Positions 50,730 through 60,791 of a stretch of 64,000 nucleotides of DNA are shown in pieces. The DNA is from Porphyromonas uenonis DSM 23387 = JCM 13868 (lineage in GTDB: Bacteria; Bacteroidota; Bacteroidia; Bacteroidales; Porphyromonadaceae). A program made the translations under genes and the position numbers. Numbering within the stretch: position 1 is the stretch's first letter; every line of letters begins with the position of its first letter. Below the pieces are notes generated by a model. That model was given only the letters and a program-made list of their open reading frames with translations, had not been told where the DNA came from and did no database searches. Location: positions 62,001 through 126,000 of the forward strand of contig NZ_KI535307.1 in NCBI RefSeq assembly GCF_000482365.1. Direction: 5' to 3'.

Positions 50730-52316
50730 GTGGAAAATCGAGAGTCTCCAGGGAGCAAACGAATATTCTCCACGGAGACGGGAAATAAAAGTTCGGAAGA
50801 ATTTTTTTGTCCTCTTCCTGAAATAGTACACAGTTGGGGTTGGCTCCCCAACTGTGTACTATTTCAGGAGAGGACAGGTTCGCTGCCCCCATTTTTGATA
50901 CCTTTGCATCGAGTTTGTAACCGAGGCTGCCGCGCTAGATGGCAGCTCTCACTAGAAGGTAAAATCATCAAAACTGATAGCATAAACTTCACTCAAGGAC
51001 CGATCCGTAAGCAACTACTGCGACTGGCGGCTCCGATCGTCGCCACCTCATTTGTCCAGATGGCGTACAACTTCACCGACATGGCGTGGCTCGGACGTCT
51101 CGGCAGGCGTGAGGTGGCCGCCGTCGGTGTCATCGGGGTGCTCCTGTGGATCGCTACATCGATCGCTCAGCTTACCAAGACCAGTGCCGAGGTGTGTGTC
51201 TCGCAGAGTCTCGGAGCTCGTAATAAACCGCTGGCGATCAAGTTTGCCCGCCACTGTACCACCTGGGCGCTCATCATCGGGACGCTCCTAGCGCTCGTCT
51301 ACCTACTCTTTGGCTCTCCGATCGTGGGCATCTACAATCTAGAGGCGGATGTGCACCAGATGGCGCTAAGCTATCTGCGCATCGTATTGGTTGGCCTGCC
51401 GGGCTACTTCCTGACGCTCGCCATGAGTGGCATTTATAATGCGCATGGACGGAGTATGACCCCATTCAAGATCAATTCGCTGGGGCTACTCTTCAACATG
51501 ATCCTCGACCCGCTGCTCATCTTCGTCTGCCATCTAGGAGTCGTCGGAGCGGCCCTCGCCACACTCCTCTCTCAGCTGGTCGTCTGCGCTATCCTCTACT
51601 ATCGCATGCAGCACCGCGACAAGATACTTGACGGGAGCTCCATCGTGACAAAGCTAGCGGGAGAGCAGAGCAGACGAATCTTCGCTATCGGTGTACCAGT
51701 GGTGCTGCTCAACTCGCTCTTCGCGCTGATCAGCATATTTATGGGTCGCTTAGCCTCCGATCAGGGAGGCGCTATCGGCGTGGCGGTCATGACGACTGGC
51801 GGACAGCTAGAGGGCGTGACATGGAATGCGTGCCAAGGCTTTTGCACGGCCCTAGCGACTTTCGTGGGGCACAACTATGCGGCACGTCAGTTTGACCGTG
51901 TGTGGCGTGGCTACAGAACGACGATCCTCATGACGCTATCCATAGGTCTCTTCGGGACGCTGCTCTTTCTCTTCCTCGGCAGGGCGTTCTTTGCGCTGAT
52001 TGTACCAGATCCTGAGACCTATATAGAGGGCGGACGATACCTTTACATCGCCAGCTTCTCCCAGCTCTTTATCATGGCGGAGATTACGACGCAGGGACTA
52101 TTTTACGGTGTAGGACGGAGCAATACGCCCGCCATCATCAGTATCGTAGGAAATCTGCTACGCATACCGCTGGCGCTCCTACTGATCTACTTGGGCTGGG
52201 GACTGCCAGCCGTCTGGTGGGCTATCTCCCTCTCATCCATCGGCAAGGGTATCACCGCCATCATCGTACTACTCACCAAGAGAGACAAACTAACCCCAAC
52301 GAACTTAGCCGCTTAA
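50730..52316 (+). CDS. MATE family efflux transporter, start uncertain
   Basis: The product is a 12-span multidrug/toxin extrusion transporter (Na+ or H+ driven). MATE features begin at FTQGPIRKQLLRLAAPIVAT, with VQMAYNFTDMAWLG, the SVSQSLGA-like VCVSQSLGARN and GVPVVLLNSLF. The only usual start codon before this region is the ATG at 50730, but that places about 80 unmatched residues, including the translated stem-loop, in front of it and starts before the promoter at 50899. Between 50913 and 51059 the frame has no ATG, GTG or TTG. The true start may be an unusual codon near 50960-50990, or the 5' end may be disrupted. The core assignment is firm. prmA follows by 7 bp. Confidence 0.85.
   Translation: MENRESPGSKRIFSTETGNKSSEEFFCPLPEIVHSWGWLPNCVLFQERTGSLPPFLIPLHRVCNRGCRARWQLSLEGKIIKTDSINFTQGPIRKQLLRLAAPIVATSFVQMAYNFTDMAWLGRLGRREVAAVGVIGVLLWIATSIAQLTKTSAEVCVSQSLGARNKPLAIKFARHCTTWALIIGTLLALVYLLFGSPIVGIYNLEADVHQMALSYLRIVLVGLPGYFLTLAMSGIYNAHGRSMTPFKINSLGLLFNMILDPLLIFVCHLGVVGAALATLLSQLVVCAILYYRMQHRDKILDGSSIVTKLAGEQSRRIFAIGVPVVLLNSLFALISIFMGRLASDQGGAIGVAVMTTGGQLEGVTWNACQGFCTALATFVGHNYAARQFDRVWRGYRTTILMTLSIGLFGTLLFLFLGRAFFALIVPDPETYIEGGRYLYIASFSQLFIMAEITTQGLFYGVGRSNTPAIISIVGNLLRIPLALLLIYLGWGLPAVWWAISLSSIGKGITAIIVLLTKRDKLTPTNLAA
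50735..50798. repeat. Short degenerate dyad array before the MATE gene
   Basis: It holds TCTCC-AGG-GAGC, TTCTCC-ACG-GAGAC and GTTCGGAAGAATT, words of the same kind as in the other dyad arrays but with shorter, irregular centres. It lies between the terminator at 50640 and the large stem-loop at 50808. Confidence 0.4.
50808..50875. repeat. Large stem-loop in front of the MATE gene
   Basis: A 23-bp perfect stem (CCTGAAATAGTACACAGTTG with GGG, and its exact complement) has a 6-nt loop TTGGCT. The stem continues outward with GTCCTCT/AGAGGAC after one bulged T, giving about 30 paired bases. It is preceded by seven T's and is not followed by a T-run on either strand, so it is not a normal terminator. 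Confidence 0.88.
50899..50906 (+). promoter_or_regulatory. -7 box for the MATE gene
   Basis: TACCTTTG, 24 bp after the large stem-loop. The MATE reading frame is already open here, so a transcript from this box would start inside it. Confidence 0.55.
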
Positions 52317-52323
52317 CTACGCT

Positions 52324-53208
52324 ATGTACCACCACTACACCTTTACCACGGAGCAACTCGGCGAGACGGAATGGGCGATGCCTCTGCTCGCTCAAATGCT
52401 AGCCGACTGGGGCTTCGAAAGCTTTCAGGAGGAGCTTGACAAAGGGTTGCTTCACGCCTACATTTCTGATGACGCTTGGCAAGAGAGCGGAGAGGTTGAC
52501 AGCCAGCTCGCCACAGATGCGGGAGCCCTCACACTATATGATATAGCGTGGCACTATCGCCACGATCTGGCGCCATCCAGTGACTGGCTGGCAGCGTGGC
52601 GCAGCACGACCTTCGAGCCGATATCGCTACGGGGGCGTATGCTGGTCACCACGCCCGAGCTGGCTCCGACACTACCAACGCATGAGCTACAGCTACTCAT
52701 TGAGGCGTACAATTCGTTTGGCTCGGGCGAACACCACACGACTCGTATGATCCTAGAGCATCTACTCGACTACGACGTGACGGGCGCTCAGGTGATCGAT
52801 ATGGGGTGCGGGACGGGCATCCTCGGCATAGCGGCTCTGCTGCTCGGTGCCGACTCGCTCGTAGCGATAGACATATCGTCCGAATGCGTGACCAATACGC
52901 TGCACAACCTCCAGCTCAACGGCTTCGTTCCCTCGGAGCGGATCAGCGTACTACATGGTGACGCTGCGCGTCTCTCCGCCTACCCCAGCAAGGCGGATCT
53001 GCTCTTTGCCAATATCCATCGCAACATCATCCTACAGGACCTCCCCAGCTACGTAGCGGCTGTACGATCGAGTGGCGAGGTGTGGCTCAGTGGTTTCCTC
53101 CTCTCGGACCGCACAGCCATCTGCCAAGGGTTAGCGTCCGTGGGGCTAGAGATTATCGACGAAGCGACCTCCGAGGAGTGGCTCTTCGTACGAACCCGCA
53201 AAGCTTAA
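52324..53208 (+). CDS. prmA: Ribosomal protein L11 methyltransferase
   Basis: The 294-residue SAM-dependent methyltransferase trimethylates ribosomal protein L11. An N-terminal substrate domain of about 110 residues is followed by the PrmA motif FGSGEHHTTRMILEHL (about residue 137), the SAM loop VIDMGCGTGILGIAAL, IDISSECVTNTLHN, and the NIHRNIILQDLPSYVAAV segment corresponding to the family's NILA-type motif. The length is typical. It lies 7 bp after the MATE gene and 38 bp before a glycosyltransferase gene. Confidence 0.94.
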   Translation: MYHHYTFTTEQLGETEWAMPLLAQMLADWGFESFQEELDKGLLHAYISDDAWQESGEVDSQLATDAGALTLYDIAWHYRHDLAPSSDWLAAWRSTTFEPISLRGRMLVTTPELAPTLPTHELQLLIEAYNSFGSGEHHTTRMILEHLLDYDVTGAQVIDMGCGTGILGIAALLLGADSLVAIDISSECVTNTLHNLQLNGFVPSERISVLHGDAARLSAYPSKADLLFANIHRNIILQDLPSYVAAVRSSGEVWLSGFLLSDRTAICQGLASVGLEIIDEATSEEWLFVRTRKA

Positions 53209-53246
53209 TGGCTACCTACTGAACATTTACCTTGACCTAGCTTGAT

Positions 53247-54239
53247 ATGTCCGACACCCAGCCACTGATTACACTGATAGTCACCTTTTACAATGAGGAG
53301 GCTTATCTCGATAGTTGTCTGGCATCGGTTGCTTCGCAGGACTACCCCAATCTAGAGATCTTGCTGATGGACGATGCCTCAACAGATGCTTCGCAAGAGA
53401 TAGCCCGCAGGTATGCAGCCGAGGACGCACGGATGCAGCTACACCGTATGGAGCATAATGGTGGAATAGCTCGTCTGCGCAATCGTGCCCTAGACCTAGC
53501 GCAAGGCGACTACATTGCTTGGATAGACGGGGATGACTGGATAGATCCTCACCATATCTCGATGCTCTACGACGCTCTAAGACAAGCGCCCACGCAGCCT
53601 GCCATCGTGCTCTGTCCTACGCAAAGGCACCATGCCGATGGCTCAATAAAGGATCAGCGTGGTCTGCGGGTGCCTTACCTGACGACGCTCACTTCGCAAG
53701 AGGCATTGATTCTGATGATGACTGGTGACAAGGTGTCTGGGCACTTTTGGAATAAGCTCTTCCCCCGTGAGCTGTTTGATAATGAGCGGATGCCCGAGGG
53801 GCGGGTCTTTGAGGACTATTACCTGCTACCTAGGCTAGTGGCCCGTGCTACCTGCTTGATCTGCACGGACCGCACACTCTATCACTATCGACTGCACGCC
53901 GCGAGCATCGTGCATGTGGCTAAGCCGCAGAATGTCTACGATCTGCTCCTAGCCTGTCGTGACCGTATCCTCTTCCTGCGCAACAACCCGTCACACCTCT
54001 CACCAGAAGTGGCGCACCGACTGGAGATCTATCCGCTCAAGATGATCTACCGTGCGTACCATCGGCTAGCGCATATGGATCACCCTGAGCGTCACGCCTA
54101 CCTCACCAAGATGGAGGAGGAGTTGCAAGACCTAGGGCTAAAGCCTCTCCGTGGCATACGCTACTCGTCGTATATGTTCCTTCTTTCCTTGCGCAAGCGC
54201 TATACCGAGTGGTGGCTCAGGAGCGTCAAGCCCTATTAG
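53247..54239 (+). CDS. Glycosyltransferase family 2 protein
   Basis: The 330-residue GT-A protein has LITLIVTFYNEEAYLDSCL at the N-terminus, LLMDDASTDAS with the nucleotide-binding Asp, and IAWIDGDDWIDPHHI with the DxD metal motif at about residue 92. The C-terminal part contains acceptor-side motifs with EDYYLLPRLV. Donor and acceptor sugars cannot be told from sequence. It is one of three glycosyltransferases in this 7-kb stretch, which suggests surface polysaccharide or glycolipid synthesis. Confidence 0.9.
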   Translation: MSDTQPLITLIVTFYNEEAYLDSCLASVASQDYPNLEILLMDDASTDASQEIARRYAAEDARMQLHRMEHNGGIARLRNRALDLAQGDYIAWIDGDDWIDPHHISMLYDALRQAPTQPAIVLCPTQRHHADGSIKDQRGLRVPYLTTLTSQEALILMMTGDKVSGHFWNKLFPRELFDNERMPEGRVFEDYYLLPRLVARATCLICTDRTLYHYRLHAASIVHVAKPQNVYDLLLACRDRILFLRNNPSHLSPEVAHRLEIYPLKMIYRAYHRLAHMDHPERHAYLTKMEEELQDLGLKPLRGIRYSSYMFLLSLRKRYTEWWLRSVKPY

Positions 54240-54240
54240 C

Positions 54241-54326
54241 CGGTCCTCCGAGCCTCCTTTCTTAGGTATACTGCGGGGCATTGACACTTTTGTTGCAAAG
54301 GAAAGAAGCTCGGAGGAGGATTATAC
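54241..54326. repeat. Imperfect inverted repeat between GT2 and gyrB
   Basis: TCCTCCGAGC near 54244-54253 is the reverse complement of GCTCGGAGGA near 54308-54317, and the match extends about 10 bp inward with a few mismatches around a loop of roughly 40 nt. It could end the GT2 transcript, but no T-run follows. Confidence 0.45.
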
Positions 54327-54338
54327 CCGCATTTTCTG

Positions 54339-54346
54339 TATCTTTG
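54339..54346 (+). promoter_or_regulatory. -7 box for gyrB
   Basis: TATCTTTG, 81 bp before the gyrB start. No clear -33 element. Confidence 0.58.
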
Positions 54347-54391
54347 TACTGTTCAAGACACTTAGCGGGAGGAGTCTCTCTGTCTTCCTAA

Positions 54392-56401
<2,010 letters not shown>

Positions 56402-56410
56402 CGCCTAACT

Positions 56411-57256
56411 ATGACGACCAAGCGTGTTGCCGCCCTGACGATGGTGCGCAACGATGACTTCTACCTGCGCAAGTGGACAGCCTACTACGGGCGAGAGCTA
56501 GGCGAGGAGCATCTCTACATCTATCTAGATGGCAAGGATCAGCCCCTACCCGACTGGTGCCCTCAAGCTACGGTCGTGGCGGTGGATAAGATCCAAGGAC
56601 AGGTAGTCTCTGCCGAGAAGGAGCGACTAGCCTTCCTCTCTGAGCGCGCACAGGAGCTACTCACCACGGGAGGCTACGACCTCGTCATCGGAGTCGATGC
56701 AGACGAAATACTTGTCGTCGACCCGCTCGTTGGCATGGGACTCAAAGAGTACCTGAGCCAGATCAAAGTAGGTATCAGCGTCTCAGGATTAGGCGTCGAT
56801 GTAGGACAGTACCTTCAGAAGGAGGGCGACATACGCGAGGATCAGCCCTTCCTCCAGCAGCGCCACTACGCACGGCTATCAACACGCTATACCAAGCCTT
56901 GCGTCATCGCCCAGCCAGTCGTCTGGGGATCGGGCTTCCATCGTATCAAGGGGCACAACTTCACCATTGATCCGCAGCTCTACCTCTTTCACTTCGGCTA
57001 CTTTGACATGAAGCGTATCGAGGCACGCTTTGCCGATCCCGACCGACGAGAGGCGGGCTGGACCAAACATATCGCTAAGCGGTCGAAAACCATCCAGCAG
57101 GTGACCAACCATAAAGCTCGGACGTGGGACTGCACGACGAGACTAGCCCGCAAGCTCCAGACCTATATACGTCCCCCCTATGCGTGGAATAAGCCCGCTA
57201 TGCTGGGACTCTGTCTCATCGTTGAGATACCCGAGCGCTTTCACGACATAGTCTGA
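56411..57256 (+). CDS. Glycosyltransferase family 2-like protein (Glyco_tranf_2_4 type)
   Basis: The 281-residue protein starts ALTMVRNDDFYLRKWTAYYG (residues 8 onward), the hallmark of the Glyco_tranf_2_4 group, followed by LVIGVDADEILVV with its DxD-like motif (about residue 96). Late FHRIKGHNFTI and LYLFHFGYFDMKR motifs are also family features. It begins 9 bp after gyrB and is followed after 23 bp by another GT2 gene, so it probably shares the gyrB transcript. The donor and acceptor are unknown. Confidence 0.85.
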   Translation: MTTKRVAALTMVRNDDFYLRKWTAYYGRELGEEHLYIYLDGKDQPLPDWCPQATVVAVDKIQGQVVSAEKERLAFLSERAQELLTTGGYDLVIGVDADEILVVDPLVGMGLKEYLSQIKVGISVSGLGVDVGQYLQKEGDIREDQPFLQQRHYARLSTRYTKPCVIAQPVVWGSGFHRIKGHNFTIDPQLYLFHFGYFDMKRIEARFADPDRREAGWTKHIAKRSKTIQQVTNHKARTWDCTTRLARKLQTYIRPPYAWNKPAMLGLCLIVEIPERFHDIV

Positions 57257-57279
57257 ACCATATACATAGTCCATCTCTT

Positions 57280-58296
57280 ATGCCTAAGATCTCCGTCATC
57301 ATCCCCGTATACAATGTAGAGAAGTACCTGCGACGCTGTCTAGATAGCGTCCTAGCGCAGACCTTCACAGACTGGGAGGCTATCTGTGTCAATGATGGGA
57401 GTCCTGACAATAGTGCGCAGATCCTAGCGGAGTATGCCGAGAGAGACCCACGCTTTAAGATCGTCACGAAGGAGAATGGAGGACTATCCGATGCTCGCAA
57501 CGCAGGTATGGCCGTTGCTAAGGGTACTTTTATCAACTTCTTAGACTCAGACGATCTGATTCATCCACAGACGTTTGAGATAGCCTATGCCCTCGTTGAG
57601 CAAGAGGAGGCTGACATTGTCTCCTGGTACAAAGATCCGCTCTTTCGTCCTCGCCTACTCGTACGTCATGCGCTAGGCTTTAACATTGATAAGACGATGC
57701 CTCGCGGAATCAAGCGACGATTTTCGCTAGATAAAGTTCTGTACCAGACAACCGACGATATCTTCGCTCATGTTACGGAGTATAGCCATACGGCGATTGA
57801 GTACCCGATCAAGCACTTCTACGTATGGCGTCACTTGCTGCGGAGGAGTCTAGTGCAGGATGTGCTCTTTCTCAAAGGAGTCATCTTCGAAGACTTCCCC
57901 TGGTGGAGCGAGGTGATTCTAAAAAATCCTCGGACGGTAATCACGGATCTACCCTTTTACTACTACTTCCCCAATATAGGATCCATAGACCGATCCTCCA
58001 GTCGGGCCAAGAAGATCAAAAACTGGATCCAAGGCTTAGAGCACATCTATCAGATCTATGAAGAGCGAGCCACACCCCGCCAAAAGAAGTACTGGCAGCG
58101 TGAGTGCATGTGGGCTATGATCACTAATCGTATTGCCTACAAGCTAGAGCAGCGTGTCACAGACCCAGAAGATCGGCGAGAGCTCGCTCAGGATCTGAAT
58201 CGTCTGAACGAGCTGGGGACATTTGACAATCCTTTTACAATCAAGGGGGTCAAAGCTCGCCAGCGAATCCTTCGCTTTATCAGTAAATACCAGTAA
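57280..58296 (+). CDS. Glycosyltransferase family 2 protein
   Basis: The 338-residue GT-A enzyme has KISVIIPVYNVEKYLRRCL, AICVNDGSPDNSA, GGLSDARNAGM and INFLDSDDLIHPQ with its DxD motif near residue 91, a textbook GT2 N-terminus. The C-terminal part has a DFPWWSEV segment usual in polysaccharide GT2 enzymes. It lies between another GT and the LtaS-type gene and likely works in the same surface-glycan pathway. The substrate is unknown. Confidence 0.9.
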   Translation: MPKISVIIPVYNVEKYLRRCLDSVLAQTFTDWEAICVNDGSPDNSAQILAEYAERDPRFKIVTKENGGLSDARNAGMAVAKGTFINFLDSDDLIHPQTFEIAYALVEQEEADIVSWYKDPLFRPRLLVRHALGFNIDKTMPRGIKRRFSLDKVLYQTTDDIFAHVTEYSHTAIEYPIKHFYVWRHLLRRSLVQDVLFLKGVIFEDFPWWSEVILKNPRTVITDLPFYYYFPNIGSIDRSSSRAKKIKNWIQGLEHIYQIYEERATPRQKKYWQRECMWAMITNRIAYKLEQRVTDPEDRRELAQDLNRLNELGTFDNPFTIKGVKARQRILRFISKYQ

Positions 58297-58350
58297 GAGA
58301 AGGAACTCACACACCTCACCTCAGGATCAAACGACCATATCGCACTATAT

Positions 58351-60351
58351 ATGTTTAAGACAAAGAATCGCTGGATCGCGATAGCCTGTCATACGCTCTT
58401 GGCTATCGTGGTAATGCAGCTATGCCGATTGCTTTACTTCTTCTACAATCAGTCCTTCTTCCCCTCGGTAGACGGCTGGCAGTTGCTCCGCCTCATGCAG
58501 GGAGGCTACAGACTAGACATGGTCGCCATCGCATATGGACTGCTACTCTACTACCTTATGATGATCGTAGGTGCTTACCTACCTAGACGGGTTGAGATGA
58601 GTCGCTGGTATCGCTGGGTACGCCATGTAGCATACGTCTTGCCACTAGGGGTCTTCATCTTCCTCAACGTGTCAGACACGGGCTACTATCCGTTCGTCCT
58701 GAGGCGAGCCAATAGTGACATCTTCCGAGAGTTCCAGGGGAAGAGCATGTTTAGCTTCTACAAAGACTTCGTCGTAGAGTTTTGGCCTCTGACGATAGCC
58801 TTTTTAGTCTTACTAGCTCTCACCATAGCTGGCTACTGGCTGGTGCAGTATCAGCGCAAGGAGCGCTCCTCTCGTCGCTCTTATTGGGTAGACGCCTCTT
58901 GTACTCTAGGGATGGTCATCTTCCTCTTCTTCAGTATGCGTGGTACTTGGGACCTTTCGAGCAAACCCGTACCAACGACGCACTTCTTCTCTTATGCCAC
59001 AGACCCAGAGCAATTTCCCTTGCTACAAAACACCCCCGTCGCCCTGACAAAAGACGCTGCCTCACGGCAACTCTTCACCTTCTACACAGACGAAGAGCTC
59101 CCTACCATCTTCACACCCTACTATCAGGCGGCACCGCTCTCTGAGGGCGACACGCTCTTTGGCTCCATGCAGGGGCGCAACGTTGTCGTCATCATCTTAG
59201 AGAGTATGGCGCGAGAGTATACAGGCTACCTTAATAGATATATCGACGGGTATCCGAGCTACACCCCTTACCTCGATAGCTTGATGCCACACACGCTCTA
59301 TGCGCAGTACGGCTTTGCATCGGGCAAGCGATCGGTCGAGTCCTTTCCCTCCATCTTTGTCTCACTACCCTCGTTTGGTGGCACCTTCGACGATGAGGCG
59401 TGGACTATGGACAACTACCAGCACTTCGACTCCTACGACACGGGCTTGCCCCTATCACTAGGCGATTACGGCTACCACCTCAAGTTTTACCACGGTGATG
59501 AGCCGGGAGCTATGGGCTTCTATTCCTTTCTCAATCGCCTAGATGTACAAGATCAATACACCGCTCAGGACTACCTAGCCACGCACCCTAATGAGTCTAG
59601 TGCTAAGGTCGGTACATGGGGTATCCACGACCTGCCCTTCGAGCAGGCCATGGCTGACGATATGAAATCGCTGAAAGAGCCCTTTGGAGCCTTCTTCTTT
59701 TCGCTCTCTAATCATAGTCCGTTTAGTATGCCCAAGGGTTATAAGGGACGCTTGAAGCAGGGCACCCTCCCCATCCATCAGACGGCTCAATATGCCGATG
59801 AGGCTCTCCGAGAGTTTTTCGAGCGGGTCAAAGATGAGCCGTGGTATCGTAACACGCTCTTCGTCATCACGGCAGACCATACCAGCCTCAGCGACCAACC
59901 TCTATATGCCAACCTAGCGGGACATGCTGCAGCACCTATCTTATTTTTCGACCCGCAGGGCAAGCTACATGGAGAGATCAGCGACTATGTCGTGCAGCAC
60001 ATAGATATCCTCCCCACCCTCCTCTACCTACTCGGTATCACAGAGCCTGTCCTGAGCTACGGGAGCAACATCTTCGACCAGCATGCGGAGCACTATGCGC
60101 TCAACTTCTATCACAACCAGTACCTCTTCTTCACGAAGGCACTCACGCTCACGATGACCTCCGATGGTCAGGTCACTGTCAAGGAGCCCGCAGCCTACCT
60201 GCAGACAGAGCCCAGTCGTGCCACCGCCCCCACCTCGTCAGCGGTAAAGCACTACACAGCACTCTTTAAGGCGATCGTGCAGGACTACAACAATCGTGTC
60301 CTCAAGAGCTCCTTCTCCATCAGAGATGTGACCCCAAAGTCGTCAGACTAG
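58351..60351 (+). CDS. LTA-synthase-type sulfatase-fold phosphotransferase
   Basis: The 666-residue protein has about five membrane spans in its first 210 residues and an extracytoplasmic sulfatase-like domain. Metal-site motifs are NVVVIILESMAREYTG (Glu), the nucleophile-region ASGKRSVESFPSIFVSLP, and VITADHTSLSD with Asp and His. In Firmicutes LtaS polymerises glycerol phosphate, but Bacteroidota members probably add phosphoethanolamine or phosphoglycerol to lipids or glycans; the true substrate is unknown. It closes the gyrB-led gene run, with 54 bp to the preceding GT gene. Confidence 0.87.
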   Translation: MFKTKNRWIAIACHTLLAIVVMQLCRLLYFFYNQSFFPSVDGWQLLRLMQGGYRLDMVAIAYGLLLYYLMMIVGAYLPRRVEMSRWYRWVRHVAYVLPLGVFIFLNVSDTGYYPFVLRRANSDIFREFQGKSMFSFYKDFVVEFWPLTIAFLVLLALTIAGYWLVQYQRKERSSRRSYWVDASCTLGMVIFLFFSMRGTWDLSSKPVPTTHFFSYATDPEQFPLLQNTPVALTKDAASRQLFTFYTDEELPTIFTPYYQAAPLSEGDTLFGSMQGRNVVVIILESMAREYTGYLNRYIDGYPSYTPYLDSLMPHTLYAQYGFASGKRSVESFPSIFVSLPSFGGTFDDEAWTMDNYQHFDSYDTGLPLSLGDYGYHLKFYHGDEPGAMGFYSFLNRLDVQDQYTAQDYLATHPNESSAKVGTWGIHDLPFEQAMADDMKSLKEPFGAFFFSLSNHSPFSMPKGYKGRLKQGTLPIHQTAQYADEALREFFERVKDEPWYRNTLFVITADHTSLSDQPLYANLAGHAAAPILFFDPQGKLHGEISDYVVQHIDILPTLLYLLGITEPVLSYGSNIFDQHAEHYALNFYHNQYLFFTKALTLTMTSDGQVTVKEPAAYLQTEPSRATAPTSSAVKHYTALFKAIVQDYNNRVLKSSFSIRDVTPKSSD

Positions 60352-60791
60352 CCCAGCGACATCCCGCTTGCTGCATTACAAGACGTAATTTGTAGAGTAG
60401 CTTGCACAGCCTCGTAGGAGCAACGCACGACAATCAAACGGCTTCTGCACGATAATCACGTGAGGATTGAATAGCACTATGAAGGGAGGCCGAGCCGTGG
60501 TCCCTACAAAGCAACGTCTCGCTTTGACGAAACCGGACGCACCGACTTCTGCATCCGAGCTGTACGTCCCTACTAAGGGCTACACGTGAGATTTACGGAG
60601 TTGGGGCCAGAGCGGATCTTCATCGGATAGAGATATTTTTCGTAACTTAGCCTTCTGAAAGTAGAGGTCTCTCTAAAGCTGTCAACCCAACTAGTGGCAC
60701 CAGCTGAGTGAGCGTGGATGACGAAGAGGAATTTGTATCTGAGTGCGTCTGCTAGCCTCTACGACCAAGCGAATAAAACACATTAGACTCT
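60352..60791. other. 440-bp non-coding region before gyrA
   Basis: I see no convincing ORF, RNA gene or repeat here. Possible signals are a TAACTTAG box at 60643-60650 and a small inverted repeat TCCCT...AGGG near 60568-60580. Part of it is presumably the gyrA leader and the end of the preceding transcript. Confidence 0.5.
60643..60650 (+). promoter_or_regulatory. Possible -7 box for gyrA
   Basis: TAACTTAG matches TAnnTTTG in six of eight positions counting the two free ones, and is the same word used in the hut promoter. It lies 141 bp before the gyrA start. Confidence 0.35.

Noticed and set aside
50808-50875. Rho-independent terminator
   Set aside because: The stem is strong, but no T-run follows on the plus strand and A's follow on the minus strand; a proper terminator already exists at 50640-50682.
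50623-50892. Minus-strand open frame covering the stem-loop
   Set aside because: Its similarity to the plus-strand translation arises only from the palindrome; it crosses a terminator and has no promoter.
60352-60791. Structured RNA or riboswitch before gyrA
   Set aside because: No known riboswitch core or strong extended pairing was recognised by eye.
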